Source: Starkeya sp. ORNL1
GTDB lineage: Bacteria; Pseudomonadota; Alphaproteobacteria; Rhizobiales; Xanthobacteraceae
DNA: 64,000 nucleotides
Direction of reading: 5' to 3'
Assembly (NCBI RefSeq): GCF_012971745.1
Contig: NZ_CP048834.1
Location: 558,001 to 622,000 of the forward strand
The notes beneath the pieces are model-generated. The model was not told where the DNA came from, did not search any database, and was given only the letters and a program-made list of their open reading frames with translations. Made by a program: the position numbers and the translations under genes. How positions within the stretch are numbered: the first letter of the stretch is position 1; each line of letters opens with the position of its first letter. Shown one piece after another: positions 9,233 through 19,431 of the stretch.

Positions 9233-9673
9233 ATGAGAGTGGGCGAAGCCATGACGCGCGACGTGCGCATCACCAATCCCGACCAGACGATCCAGCAAGC
9301 CGCCCTGATGATGGCGAGCCTCGATGCCGGCGTGCTGCCGGTCGCCGACCATGACCGTCTCGTCGGCATGATCACCGATCGCGACATCGCGATCCGCGGG
9401 ATCGCGGCCGGCAAGGGTCCGGACGCCAGGGTACGCGACGTGATGACCGCCGACGTCAAATACTGCTTCGACGATCAGGACGTCGGTGATGTCACCCGCA
9501 ATATGGGCGACATCCAGGTCCGGCGGCTGCCCGTGGTCGATCGCGAAAAGCGTCTGGTCGGCATTCTCTCGCTTGGCGACATTGCCGTGAGCAGCGGTGG
9601 CGACGATGCGGCCGGCGAGGCGCTGAAGGGCATTTCGCGGCACGGCGGCGCGCATTGCCAGAGCGCCGCCTGA
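9233..9673 (+). CDS. CBS-domain pair protein
   Basis: A 146-residue protein made almost entirely of two CBS motifs: about residues 7-58 (EAMTRDVRITNPDQTIQQAA, then ITDRDIAIRGIA) and 72-125 (VRDVMTADVKYCFDDQDV, then LSLGDIAV). Stand-alone CBS pairs bind adenine nucleotides and act as energy or ionic-strength sensors. No catalytic domain is attached and the partner cannot be told. Start at 9233 is supported by GGGAGG upstream. The gene stands alone between repeat copy 1 and the convergent bpt gene. Confidence 0.85.
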   Translation: MRVGEAMTRDVRITNPDQTIQQAALMMASLDAGVLPVADHDRLVGMITDRDIAIRGIAAGKGPDARVRDVMTADVKYCFDDQDVGDVTRNMGDIQVRRLPVVDREKRLVGILSLGDIAVSSGGDDAAGEALKGISRHGGAHCQSAA

Positions 9674-9694
9674 GCGAGCGCCCCGCGCCAGCTT

Positions 9695-10444
9695 CTAGTC
9701 TTCCACCCGTTCCCAGCCTTGCGGGGCGAGGCGTTCCTGGGGCAGGAAGCGGCGCTTGTAGTCCATCTTCGGCGAGCCATCGACCCAATAGCCGAGATAG
9801 ACATAAGGCAAGCCCATGGCGCGGGCCTTCGCCACATGATCGAGGATCATGTAGGTGCCGAGCGAGCGCTGTGGCTCGTCGGGCTCGTAGAAGGAATAGA
9901 CCATGGACAGGCCGTCGGCGAGCACGTCGGTCAGCGCCACTGCATAGAGCGGGCCCTGGCCGCGGCCATGGATCGCGGTGTCCGGGCCGCGCCGGCGGTA
10001 TTCCACGACGCGGGTGCGCACATGGCTGTCCTCGACCATCATGGCGTAGTCGAGCACCGTCATGTCGGCCATGCCGCCATCGCTGTGGCGGCTGTCGAGA
10101 TAGGCGCGGAACAGCGAATACTGCTCGGCGGTCGGCACCGCGGCGCGCATGTCGCCGATCAGGTCCTGGTTGGCCTGGCGCAGGCGGCGGAAGCTGCGGG
10201 TGTCCTTGAAGTCGGCTGCGACGATGCGCACCGAGACACAGGCGCGGCAATGCTCGCACGCCGGCCGATAGGCAATCGACTGGCTGCGGCGGAAGCCGCC
10301 ATGGGTCAGCACGTCGTTGAGTTGCGGCGCGCGCTCGCCGACCAGATGGGTGAACACCTTGCGTTCTTCGCGCCCCGGCAAGTAGGGGCACGGCGAGGGA
10401 GCCGTCAGGTAGAATTGCGGTGTGTCGCGCGGGTGCTCGGTCAC
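9695..10444 (-). CDS. bpt: Aspartate/glutamate leucyltransferase (Bpt), N-end rule
   Basis: A 249-residue aminoacyl-tRNA-protein transferase. It joins leucine from Leu-tRNA to N-terminal Asp or Glu of proteins and so marks them for ClpS/ClpAP degradation. Family marks are the N-terminal [16 protein letters not shown] with its first cysteine, the CEHCRAC cluster at about residues 63-69, [19 protein letters not shown], and [16 protein letters not shown]. The Bpt (bacterial) form is preferred over eukaryotic ATE1 by its length. It lies downstream of an RDD gene on the same strand, 85 bases away. Confidence 0.92.
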   Translation of the reverse strand: MTEHPRDTPQFYLTAPSPCPYLPGREERKVFTHLVGERAPQLNDVLTHGGFRRSQSIAYRPACEHCRACVSVRIVAADFKDTRSFRRLRQANQDLIGDMRAAVPTAEQYSLFRAYLDSRHSDGGMADMTVLDYAMMVEDSHVRTRVVEYRRRGPDTAIHGRGQGPLYAVALTDVLADGLSMVYSFYEPDEPQRSLGTYMILDHVAKARAMGLPYVYLGYWVDGSPKMDYKRRFLPQERLAPQGWERVED

Positions 10445-10529
10445 GGCGGTGTCAAAGGATTCCCGTGCTGAGGATCGCGCGGGAAGGCGAGCGCGTCAAA
10501 GCCGAAAGCGGAGGTGACGAAATTTTTGA

Positions 10530-11054
10530 TCAGCGATACCGCCGGAGGCTGGTGGCGCGGGACTCGGTGTTGGTCACCACGGTGCCGAGCACAAAGTCGT
10601 GCAGCAGGCGGCGGCGGCCGTTGAACAGGCCGATTAACACCACGAACGGCGTCAGCACGCTGAACGATACCCAGAACAGCACGATGCTCATCACCGCGAG
10701 CAGCGAGTACATCGGCGCGCCGTACCACAGGCGCATCTCGATATCGACGGCGCGCATGCCGACGGTCGCCGAGCGCGGTCCGCCCAGCGTCAGCCCGGTA
10801 TAGGCCAGCGCCCAGATGATGAAGGCCGGGCTGAGCAGGCTGAACAGGAACCAGCCGAGGCCGAAGGTCACGATGCCGAACACGAAGATGAAGATCGAGG
10901 CGAGCACCAGCGGTCCGAAGATGATGATGGCGTCGATCAGGAAGGCGATGAAGCGCCGCGACAGCACGCCCTCGAAATATTCGGGCTGGGTGACCGGGTC
11001 ATGGGCATAGGGCTTGGGCTCGCCCGAAGTGCCGAGCTTGGGAATATCGGACAT
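10530..11054 (-). CDS. RDD family membrane protein
   Basis: A 174-residue inner-membrane protein with the RDD signature (RRFIAFLIDAIIIFGPL near residues 33-49). Three or four hydrophobic segments follow, and a C-terminal cytoplasmic LLHDFVLGTVV motif with the conserved aspartate is typical of the family. The function of RDD proteins is mostly unknown; some act in ion or solute exchange. It sits between bpt and threonine dehydratase on the same strand. Confidence 0.85.
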   Translation of the reverse strand: MSDIPKLGTSGEPKPYAHDPVTQPEYFEGVLSRRFIAFLIDAIIIFGPLVLASIFIFVFGIVTFGLGWFLFSLLSPAFIIWALAYTGLTLGGPRSATVGMRAVDIEMRLWYGAPMYSLLAVMSIVLFWVSFSVLTPFVVLIGLFNGRRRLLHDFVLGTVVTNTESRATSLRRYR

Positions 11055-11129
11055 GCGCGAGCCTCCTTCTGCTCTGCACGAAAAATGGTGGAGCGGCTCC
11101 CTTGGGGCAAGGGGCGCGGTGTGCCCCGT

Positions 11130-12359
11130 TCAGTTGCCCGCCGAGTGCCAGTCGATGCGCACCACGTCCATGCCATCCTCGACGAGGGCGCGGTGCACTT
11201 CCTCAGCATGCGCACGGTCCCGCGTCTCCACGGTGACGTCCAGCCGCGCGCCCTTGGCGTGCACGTCGAGGAAATGCCGCTTGTGCTCGACTTCGAGGAT
11301 ATTGGCGCCAAGCCGGCCCAGCAGAGTGGAGATGATGCCGAGCTCGCCCGGCCGGTCGAGCATGGAGAAGCGGAAGGAAACGATGCGCTCCTCGCGCTCC
11401 AGTTCGCGCAGCATGATCGAGGCGACGATGCGCGGGTCGATATTGCCGCCGGAGACGACGAGGCCGACATTGCGGCCGCGATAACGCTCCGGATCGGCCA
11501 GCAGCGCGGCGAGGCCGGCGGCGCCGGCGCCTTCGGCCAGCGTCTTCTGCTGGGTGAGGAACAGGTTCACCGCGCGCTCGAAGGTCGGCTCGTCCACCAG
11601 CACGACGTCGGAGACCAGCGCCGAGACGATCTCGCGGGTCAGCGCGCCGACATGCTTTACCGCGATGCCCTCGGCCAGCGTCGGGCCCTCGCAGGGCAGG
11701 TTCTGCTGGTGCAGCGCGTTCCACATGGCGGGATAGAGCGTGGTCTCGACACCGACGACCTCGATGTCCGGACGCAGATGCTTGGCCGCGATCGCCATGC
11801 CGGAGATCAGCCCGCCGCCGCCGATCGGCACCAGCATGGCGTCGAGATCGGGGGCATCCTCCAGCATCTCGGCAGCGATGGACCCCTGGCCGGCAATGAC
11901 GTGGGCGTCGTCGTAAGGGTGCACCCAGACCAGCCGCTCTTGCCTGGCGATGCGGTCGGCCTCCTCGTGGGCATCGGCGACGGATTCGCCGTGCAGCACC
12001 ACGCGGGCGCCGTGCGCCTCGGTGGCGGCGACCTTCACGATCGGCGTGTGCTTCGGCATCACGATGGTGGCTTTGATGCCGAGGCGGCGCGCATGATAGG
12101 CGACCGCTTGCGCGTGATTGCCGGCCGACATGGCGACGACGCCGCGTGCACGTTCTTCCGCCGAGAGGCTGGCGAGCTTCACCAGCGCGCCGCGCTCCTT
12201 GAAGCTCGCGGTCACCTGGAGGTTCTCGTACTTCACGAACACATGCGCGCCGGTAATCGCGGAGAGGCGCGGCGCCGGCAGTGTCGGGGTACGCAGAATG
12301 GCGCCGGTAAGCAGCAGGCGGGCGGCGGCGACGTCGGCAGGCGAGACGGGCAAGGTCAT
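11130..12359 (-). CDS. ilvA: Threonine ammonia-lyase (threonine dehydratase), ACT-domain form
   Basis: A 409-residue PLP enzyme that deaminates threonine to 2-oxobutanoate, the first step to isoleucine or threonine catabolism. The PLP lysine is K54 in TASFKERGA; the phosphate-binding loop GGGGLISG is near residue 180. A C-terminal ACT-like domain (about 325-405, from SFRFSMLDRPGELG) suggests feedback or effector control. The single short regulatory domain is closer to the TdcB/IlvA-ACT type than to E. coli IlvA with two. The ATG at 12359 gives the standard N-terminus; the frame extends further upstream only as a shadow of the permease gene. It begins 8 bases after that gene, probably in one operon. 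Confidence 0.92.
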   Translation of the reverse strand: MTLPVSPADVAAARLLLTGAILRTPTLPAPRLSAITGAHVFVKYENLQVTASFKERGALVKLASLSAEERARGVVAMSAGNHAQAVAYHARRLGIKATIVMPKHTPIVKVAATEAHGARVVLHGESVADAHEEADRIARQERLVWVHPYDDAHVIAGQGSIAAEMLEDAPDLDAMLVPIGGGGLISGMAIAAKHLRPDIEVVGVETTLYPAMWNALHQQNLPCEGPTLAEGIAVKHVGALTREIVSALVSDVVLVDEPTFERAVNLFLTQQKTLAEGAGAAGLAALLADPERYRGRNVGLVVSGGNIDPRIVASIMLRELEREERIVSFRFSMLDRPGELGIISTLLGRLGANILEVEHKRHFLDVHAKGARLDVTVETRDRAHAEEVHRALVEDGMDVVRIDWHSAGN

Positions 12360-12367
12360 GGAGAAGC

Positions 12368-13681
12368 TCAGAATTCCCGCGGCGTCGGGGCCGCCCGGTT
12401 GAGCAACCCACCCGGCCGCAGCACGAGAAAGGCAACGAGAAGCGAGTAGATCGCCACGTCGCGATACACGATATTGATGGCCGAGGACCAGAGCGTTTCG
12501 ACGCCGGCGACCACAATGGCACCAATAAACGCTCCCGGGATCGACCCGATTCCGCCGATCACCGCCGAAATCAGCGCCTTCAGCCCGATCGAGATGCCGG
12601 CGCCCGGCTCGATGGTGCCGTAGGCGACCACCGCCACGGTGCCGGCAAGCCCCGCCGCGGCGCCCGAGAGCACGAAGGTCGAGGCCAGCAGGCGCGGGGC
12701 GTTCACGCCGAGCAGGCACGCCATCAGCGGGTCGTCGGCATAGGCCCGCCAGGAACGGCCATAGCTGGTGAAGGCAAGCAGGCCGAGCAGGATGGAAGCC
12801 CCGGTCATGCCGAGCCCGGCCGCCAGCAATTGCGCCGGGGTGACGGTGGCGATGAAGCCTTCGCCGCCGGCGAGCGGCACGGGGATATTGAGCAGCGGCG
12901 GCAGCCAGTTCTCGCGCATGCCATAGGTGATGCGCAGCAGCTCGGTCAGCACGATGGCGAGCGCGATGGTGCCGATCAGCACCGGCTGCGGCGAGCGCGA
13001 GCGTCGGGTAAGCGGCAGCACGACGACGCGGCCGACGACCCAGCTCAGCAGTGCGGCGGCGGCGACGCCGGCGAGAAGCGCGGCCGCGAGGCCCGGGCCG
13101 GTGAGGCGCCCGAAGCTCATCACCACGCCTGAGGCGACCAGCATATTGACGCCGCCGGTCACCGCGATCTCACCGAAGGCGAGGTTGATACGCCCGATCA
13201 GCCCGTAGACCAGGGCGAAACTGGTGGCGATCAGGCCATATATGCCGGCGAGCGTCAGTCCGTTCAGCGCCTGCTGCAGCCAATAGGCCGCTCGCATCGA
13301 GAGCGCGAAGGCCGGCGCGCGTTCGATGAACGGGGTGGCGTCGGCGAGCCACCAGCGTTTCAGGAAGAAAAGCTTGATATCGCTCAGGGGGCCGGCATCG
13401 GTGTCGACGGCGACGAGATCGAAGCGATCCACGCCGGAACGGCCGGCGAAGCTGCAGGTCAGCCAATGCGGGCGGGTGACATCGTCCTCACGCACCGTGT
13501 AGCCTAGCCGCAGCGTATCGGCGTCCTCGGGCAGCGGGGCGAGGGAGGTTTCGCGGATGGTCGCGTCCTCGTCGTACAGCGCCGGCGCAATGGCGCGGCA
13601 GATGCGCGCCTGGTCGGCATCGAGCACCGAGCTGCAGCCGGCCAGCAGCAAAAGGAAGGCGAGGGCAGCGAGGAGGCGCAT
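12368..13681 (-). CDS. LivH-like branched-chain amino acid ABC permease with lipoprotein-type N-terminal domain
   Basis: A 437-residue protein in two parts. Residues 1-16 form a lipoprotein signal (LLLLAGC|SS, C16), followed by about 110 residues with no membrane segment. From about residue 131 (YWLQQALNGLTLAGIYGLIA) the rest is a LivH-type permease: GRINLAFGEIAVTGG, FTSYGRSWRAYADDPLMACLLGVN and IGLKALISAVIGGIGSIPGA. LivH with LivM normally forms the channel for branched-chain amino acids; no livM, livG, livF or binding protein is adjacent. The downstream threonine dehydratase links it by context to the same amino-acid family. The N-terminal domain could place a lipid anchor on the periplasmic face; this topology is inference. 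Confidence 0.8.
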   Translation of the reverse strand: MRLLAALAFLLLLAGCSSVLDADQARICRAIAPALYDEDATIRETSLAPLPEDADTLRLGYTVREDDVTRPHWLTCSFAGRSGVDRFDLVAVDTDAGPLSDIKLFFLKRWWLADATPFIERAPAFALSMRAAYWLQQALNGLTLAGIYGLIATSFALVYGLIGRINLAFGEIAVTGGVNMLVASGVVMSFGRLTGPGLAAALLAGVAAAALLSWVVGRVVVLPLTRRSRSPQPVLIGTIALAIVLTELLRITYGMRENWLPPLLNIPVPLAGGEGFIATVTPAQLLAAGLGMTGASILLGLLAFTSYGRSWRAYADDPLMACLLGVNAPRLLASTFVLSGAAAGLAGTVAVVAYGTIEPGAGISIGLKALISAVIGGIGSIPGAFIGAIVVAGVETLWSSAINIVYRDVAIYSLLVAFLVLRPGGLLNRAAPTPREF

Positions 13682-13690
13682 GCCGGGAAC

Positions 13691-13805
13691 CTAGAGCCCT
13701 ATCCGCCCGGATGGAATCACCCGGGTGAAAAGATAGTGCCCTCGATTCAATGAGCTGGAGCATGTCCTCATCGCAAAAGTCTGCCAACTTTTGCGGAACA
13801 TGCTC
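13691..13805 (-). repeat. Dispersed repeat family A, copy 2
   Basis: An element of about 115 bases, in opposite orientation to copies 1 and 3. It begins CTAGAGCCC, holds GGATGGAATCACCCGGGTG and the reverse of the TATTGAATC core (CTCGATTCAATGAGCTGGAGC), then a hairpin (GCAAAAGTCTGCCAACTTTTGC). It fills the gap between hemB and the LivH-like gene and could form a strong RNA hairpin there. Confidence 0.75.
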
Positions 13806-13825
13806 GGCATCCCGGCAGCGGACGT

Positions 13826-14926
<1,101 letters not shown>

Positions 14927-15129
14927 TCATAATGGACGGAGCGCGATATGCGCCGGATCAAGGCGGCCATGCAGACGACAGCGCGCCGCAGGGCATGGTG
15001 ACGCGGGGATGACAAGGCAAGCTTGGCTTCAGCTTTGCTCAAGCCCACCTCAGGCATCCGACAAGCATGGCTTACAAAAAGCCGCCGCAGGGGCTATTGC
15101 CATCGCGGGCGGCTGCATCCGGGGGATTC

Positions 15130-16194
15130 GTGACCGGCAATATCGGCATTGGCTTCGAGGTGCGTGGCGCCGCCGGCATCATCACGCTCGATCGCCCGAA
15201 GGCGCTGAACGCCATTACCCATCACATGGTGCTCGCCATGCGGGCGCAACTCGACGCCTGGATCGCTGACCACGCCGTCCAGCATGTGGTGCTGCGTTCG
15301 GCCCATGAGCGCGCCTTCTGCGTCGGTGGCGACGTGCGCCACATGGCCGAACTCGGCAGCACCGGCCGCAAGGAGCAGGCGAGGGCGTTCTGGCGCGACG
15401 AATATGCGCTGAACCATTTGATCTCGCGCTACCCCAAGCCCTACGTCTCGCTGGTCGACGGGTTGTGCTTCGGCGGCGGCTTCGGCGTCTCCGGCCACGG
15501 CAGCTACCGCGTGGCCGGCGACAAGCTTGGCTTTGCCATGCCGGAAGTCGCGATCGGCCTGTTCCCGGATGTCGGCGGCACCTATGTGCTGCCGCGCCTT
15601 CCGGGCTGGGCCGGCACCTTCCTCGCCATGACCGGAGCCCGCATCGGCATGCCGGACGCGGTGGCGCTCGGCCTTTATACCCATCACATCCCGACCGAGC
15701 GCTGGCCCGACCTGCTCGAGGCGCTTGCCGCCGGCGACGAGATGGACGCGCTGCTCGACCGCTTTGCCGTGGTGCCGCCGCCCCCGGCGCTGGCAAGCCT
15801 CTATCCCATGATCGACCGCGTCTTCGCCGGAGGCACCGTACCGGCGGTGGTGGCGGCGCTGGAGCATGCCGAAAAAGGCGAGGGCGTCGAGGCGGAATTC
15901 GCCCGGCTCCAGCTCTCGACCATCCGCCGCGCCTCGCCGACCAGCGTGTTCATCGCTTTCGAGCAGATGCGCCGTGGCCTTTCGCATGATCTCGCCGGCT
16001 GCCTCAAGCTGGAATTCCGCGTGGTGACGCGCCTGCTCGACGGGCATGATTTCTTCGAGGGCGTGCGTGCTGTATTGATCCACAAGGACCAGGCGCCGAA
16101 GTGGCAGCCGTCGCGGCTCGAGGATATCGATCCCGCCGCGATCGCCGCGCTGTTCGACACACCGCTCCCCGACGAACTGGTGCTCCCCGAATGA
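15130..16194 (+). CDS. Enoyl-CoA hydratase/isomerase family protein, 3-hydroxyisobutyryl-CoA hydrolase-like
   Basis: A crotonase-fold protein of about 354 residues. The length and C-terminal half (LSTIRRASPTSVFIAFEQMRRG, then LKLEFRVVTRLLDGHDFFEGVRA) match 3-hydroxyisobutyryl-CoA hydrolase of valine breakdown rather than short hydratases. The active-site loops are AFCVGGDVRHM, FGGGFGVSGHGSYRV and MPEVAIGLFPDVGG, with the catalytic Glu in the last. I prefer the GTG at 15130 because homologs begin near GFEVRGAAGIITLDRP, but an in-frame ATG at 15067 would add 21 residues. Its stop is 19 bases before the DUF6163-like gene. Confidence 0.85.
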   Translation: MTGNIGIGFEVRGAAGIITLDRPKALNAITHHMVLAMRAQLDAWIADHAVQHVVLRSAHERAFCVGGDVRHMAELGSTGRKEQARAFWRDEYALNHLISRYPKPYVSLVDGLCFGGGFGVSGHGSYRVAGDKLGFAMPEVAIGLFPDVGGTYVLPRLPGWAGTFLAMTGARIGMPDAVALGLYTHHIPTERWPDLLEALAAGDEMDALLDRFAVVPPPPALASLYPMIDRVFAGGTVPAVVAALEHAEKGEGVEAEFARLQLSTIRRASPTSVFIAFEQMRRGLSHDLAGCLKLEFRVVTRLLDGHDFFEGVRAVLIHKDQAPKWQPSRLEDIDPAAIAALFDTPLPDELVLPE

Positions 16195-16213
16195 CCCTGG
16201 CCGGCGCTGCCTC

Positions 16214-16648
16214 ATGTCGATGACGCCTTACGATCCGCTCGACGGCGCGCTGGGCCCGGCCTCGCACCGGCTCGGCCCGTGGCAGCGCCGGGTGCTGCAG
16301 TATCTGCGCGGGCTGGCGGCCTTCCTGCTGCTCAAGACGGTCTATAGCTGGACGCTGATCTGCGGCATCTGGGATGGCGATGTCAGCCGCTTCGAGGGGC
16401 TCTCGCTCGCGGCGCAGTCTGCGGTGATCTGGGCCGGCATCATGAATCCGGTGGCGGCGGTGGGCCTGTGGCTAGGCGCGGCCTGGGGCGTGGTGCTGTG
16501 GCTGGTGACCACGCTGGTGCAGATCATGATCAACGCCTCGGCGCCGGAAGGCGTCGGCAGCCTGGTATTCGTTGCCGCGGTCGAGGCGCTGCTGGTCGGC
16601 TTCTATGCCTTCCTGACCTACAAGGCGACGCGCGAGACCGAAGACTGA
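16214..16648 (+). CDS. Small membrane protein, DUF6163-like
   Basis: A 144-residue protein with about four hydrophobic segments (near residues 32-50, 62-78, 84-105 and 114-134) and charged ends. It matches my memory of the DUF6163 proteins that lie next to ldtR in Hyphomicrobiales; their function is not known. It follows the hydrolase gene closely and precedes ldtR by about 270 bases on the same strand. Confidence 0.7.
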   Translation: MSMTPYDPLDGALGPASHRLGPWQRRVLQYLRGLAAFLLLKTVYSWTLICGIWDGDVSRFEGLSLAAQSAVIWAGIMNPVAAVGLWLGAAWGVVLWLVTTLVQIMINASAPEGVGSLVFVAAVEALLVGFYAFLTYKATRETED

Positions 16649-16791
16649 TCTTTCGCGCCGAATTTCGTCCCGCGGCGAATTCCGAAGTCAGATGAAATGG
16701 TTAGGCCGATGTAAACGGGCAGCCTTGCGGCTCCCGGCGTGGCCGCGTGCAAACCCTTGAAGCCCTTGAGTTTAGACGATCGGATTCACCG

Positions 16792-16806
16792 CACGTAAAG
16801 GACGTG
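16792..16806. promoter_or_regulatory. Inverted repeat CACGT-N5-ACGTG upstream of ldtR
   Basis: CACGT at 16792-16796 and ACGTG at 16802-16806 form a perfect 5-base inverted repeat. The word CACGTAAA occurs again at 16855-16862. It lies in the ldtR upstream region and could be an operator; the binding protein is unknown. Confidence 0.35.
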
Positions 16807-16875
16807 AGGTCACTAAAGATTCATCGTGCCGTTTAAGCGCTTTTTATAAGCCTTCACGTAAAACCAGACGCATCA

Positions 16876-16892
16876 GAGGGAACTAATCCCTC
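16876..16892 (+). promoter_or_regulatory. Small hairpin over a ribosome-binding-like GAGGGA upstream of ldtR
   Basis: GAGGGA, loop ACTAA, TCCCTC form a perfect 6-base stem 30 bases before the preferred ldtR start. The left arm resembles a ribosome binding site and would be hidden by folding. It may be an operator or an RNA control element. Confidence 0.35.
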
Positions 16893-16921
16893 AAATGAAA
16901 ATAAAATTTGAGGCGTCAGAC

Positions 16922-17434
16922 ATGAAGAGCACAGCACAGGCGGTGGAAACTGCCAAAACCGATGAACGTCGCGAAGAAATCCGGCCGCTTTACATGGAGG
17001 CGCTCACGCTCGTCGAGCGTCTCCATCGCCGGCTCTTGGACGTTATAAAGGATGAGTTCGACCGGCGCGGCCGTTCGGACGTGAACAGTGTGCAGGCGCT
17101 GCTGCTGTTCAACATTGGCGATGCCGAACTCACCGCCGGTGAATTGCGCACCCGGGGCTACTATCTCGGCTCCAACGTCTCCTACAACCTGAAGAAGCTG
17201 GTCGAGATGGGCTACCTGCACCATCAGCGCTCGCGCATCGACCGCCGCTCGGTGCGCATCAAGCTCACTGACAAGGGTGAGGAGGTGCGCGACATCGTGG
17301 AGAAGCTTTACCAGAAGCACATCGCCACGATCGAGCAGATCGGCGGCATCGGCGCCCAGGACTTCCAGGTCATCAACAAGGCCCTGGTCCGGCTGGAGCG
17401 CTTCTGGACCGATCAGATCCTCTACCGGCTCTGA
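16922..17434 (+). CDS. ldtR: MarR/winged-helix regulator LdtR
   Basis: A regulator of about 170 residues with a MarR-type winged helix: helix-turn-helix near GELRTRGYYLGSNVSYNLKKLVEMGYL and a wing with RSRIDRRSVRIKLTDKG. This wording is typical of the LdtR group studied in Liberibacter and Sinorhizobium, where it controls an L,D-transpeptidase gene and osmotic-stress functions. The ATG at 16922 is preferred because GAGG stands eight bases upstream; an ATG at 16895 would add nine residues. Two inverted repeats upstream may be autoregulatory sites. It is monocistronic and precedes glyA. Confidence 0.86.
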   Translation: MKSTAQAVETAKTDERREEIRPLYMEALTLVERLHRRLLDVIKDEFDRRGRSDVNSVQALLLFNIGDAELTAGELRTRGYYLGSNVSYNLKKLVEMGYLHHQRSRIDRRSVRIKLTDKGEEVRDIVEKLYQKHIATIEQIGGIGAQDFQVINKALVRLERFWTDQILYRL

Positions 17435-17608
17435 ACGCAGGGGCGGGGGCGCGAGGAGCCGGCGCGGGCGTCGCCTGCGTGCAAGGCGGCTCTGCGTCGG
17501 GCGTGCTTTGAAAGGCGGAAGACGCTGTGCTAAGCGACCGGGCGATGTTTCCGGTCGGGTACGGCCGTCGTTCGTCGTTCCCGCCGCCCGAGCCATGGAG
17601 CCCGGCCT

Positions 17609-18910
17609 ATGTCCTCGCTTGCCAATACGGTCGCGGATACCGCGACGTTCTTCTCCGCGCCGCTCGACGAGACCGATCCGGAGCTCGCCGGCGCGATTCG
17701 CGCCGAGCTCGGTCGCCAGCGCGACGAGATCGAGCTGATCGCCTCCGAGAACATCGTCTCTCGGGCCGTGCTCGAAGCGCAGGGCTCCGTGCTCACCAAT
17801 AAATATGCCGAAGGCTATCCGGGCCGCCGCTATTATGGCGGTTGCCAGTATGTCGACGTCGCCGAGACGCTCGCCATCGAGCGCGCCAAGAAGCTGTTCG
17901 GCGCCGGCTTTGCCAATGTGCAGCCGCATTCGGGCGCGCAGGCCAACACTGCGGTGTTCTTCGCGCTGATGCAGCCCGGCGATACCTTCCTCGGCCTCAA
18001 CCTCGCCGCCGGCGGGCACCTGACCCATGGCGCGCCGGTGAGCCTCTCCGGCAAGTGGTTCAAGCCGGTGCCCTATAATGTGCGCCAGGACGACCAGCGC
18101 ATCGATTATGAGGAAGTGGCCAAGCTCGCCGACGAGCACAAGCCGAAGGTCATCATCGCCGGCGGCTCGGCCTATCCGCGCCATATCGACTTCGTGAAGA
18201 TGCGCGCCATCGCCGACTCGGTCGGCGCCTATCTCATGGTCGACATGGCGCATTTCGCTGGTCTGGTCGCAGGCGGCGTGCATCCGAACCCGGTGCCGCA
18301 CGCCCATGTCACCACCACGACCACCCACAAGACGCTGCGCGGCCCGCGCGGTGGCATGATCCTCACCAATGACGAGGACCTGGCGAAGAAGGTCAACTCT
18401 GCCATCTTCCCGGGCACCCAGGGCGGCCCGCTGATGCATGTCATCGCCGCCAAGGCGGTGGCGTTCGGCGAGGCGCTGCGTCCCGAGTTCAAGCTTTACG
18501 CGAAGAACGTCGTGGAAAATGCCAAGGCGCTTGCGGAAAATCTCAAGGGCCATGGCTTTTCCATCGTCTCCGGCGGCACCGATACGCATCTGATGCTGGT
18601 CGATCTCCGCCCGAAGAAGCTCACCGGCAAGGTGTCGGAGGCCGCGCTCGGCCGTGCCCACATCACCTGCAACAAGAACGGCATCCCGTTCGACCCGGAA
18701 AAGCCGATGGTCACCTCCGGCGTGCGCCTCGGCACCCCGGCCGGGACCACGCGCGGCTTCGGCGTTGCCGAGTTCCAGCAGGTCGGCGACATGATTGCCG
18801 AGGTGCTCGACGTGCTCTCGCAGAAGGGCACCGACGAGGACAGCCTGGTTGAGGCCGCGGTTCGCGAAAAGGTGGCGGGACTATTGGCGCGGTTCCCCAT
18901 CTATAATTGA
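17609..18910 (+). CDS. glyA: Serine hydroxymethyltransferase
   Basis: A 433-residue PLP enzyme that interconverts serine and glycine and loads tetrahydrofolate with one-carbon units. The PLP lysine is K241 in [14 protein letters not shown]. Other marks are [38 protein letters not shown] and the C-terminal [15 protein letters not shown]. It is full length and is followed 47 bases later by nrdR, the usual neighbour in alphaproteobacteria. No glycine riboswitch is recognisable upstream. Confidence 0.97.
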   Translation: MSSLANTVADTATFFSAPLDETDPELAGAIRAELGRQRDEIELIASENIVSRAVLEAQGSVLTNKYAEGYPGRRYYGGCQYVDVAETLAIERAKKLFGAGFANVQPHSGAQANTAVFFALMQPGDTFLGLNLAAGGHLTHGAPVSLSGKWFKPVPYNVRQDDQRIDYEEVAKLADEHKPKVIIAGGSAYPRHIDFVKMRAIADSVGAYLMVDMAHFAGLVAGGVHPNPVPHAHVTTTTTHKTLRGPRGGMILTNDEDLAKKVNSAIFPGTQGGPLMHVIAAKAVAFGEALRPEFKLYAKNVVENAKALAENLKGHGFSIVSGGTDTHLMLVDLRPKKLTGKVSEAALGRAHITCNKNGIPFDPEKPMVTSGVRLGTPAGTTRGFGVAEFQQVGDMIAEVLDVLSQKGTDEDSLVEAAVREKVAGLLARFPIYN

Positions 18911-18957
18911 AGCGAAGCCGCTATATATAGTAGCGATTCGCTAGCCGAGGAACTTCG

Positions 18958-19431
18958 ATGCGCTGTCCCTATTGCGGGAGTCTGGACACCCAGGTGAAGG
19001 ACTCCCGTCCGACCGAGGACAGCGCTGCGATCCGGCGCCGCCGCATCTGTCCGGATTGCGGCGGCCGCTTTACTACCTTCGAACGCGTTCAGCTGCGCGA
19101 ACTCACCGTGGTGAAGCGTTCCGGTCGCCGCGTGCCGTTCGACCGCGACAAGCTTGCCCGCTCGATCGAAGTGGCGCTGAGGAAGCGCCCGGTCGATGCC
19201 GAGCGGGTGGAGCGGCTGGTTTCCGGCCTGGTCCGGCGGCTGGAGAGCATGGGCGAGAGCGAGATCGGCTCGGAGACCATCGGCGAACTGGTAATGGAGA
19301 GCCTGAAGCAGCTCGACGACGTCGCCTATGTCCGCTTCGCCAGCGTCTACCGCAATTTCCGCGAGGCAAAGGACTTCGAGGCGGTGCTCGGCGAGCTCGA
19401 CTCCCGGGAAGACGGACGGCTCGACGAATGA
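18958..19431 (+). CDS. nrdR: Transcriptional repressor NrdR
   Basis: A 157-residue ATP-cone repressor of ribonucleotide reductase genes. The zinc ribbon uses C3, C6, C31 and C34 (MRCPYC and [12 protein letters not shown]). The ATP-cone follows from about residue 49 ([19 protein letters not shown]) to [13 protein letters not shown]. It senses ATP/dATP and binds NrdR boxes. The stop overlaps the ribD start (ATGA). Confidence 0.96.
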   Translation: MRCPYCGSLDTQVKDSRPTEDSAAIRRRRICPDCGGRFTTFERVQLRELTVVKRSGRRVPFDRDKLARSIEVALRKRPVDAERVERLVSGLVRRLESMGESEIGSETIGELVMESLKQLDDVAYVRFASVYRNFREAKDFEAVLGELDSREDGRLDE

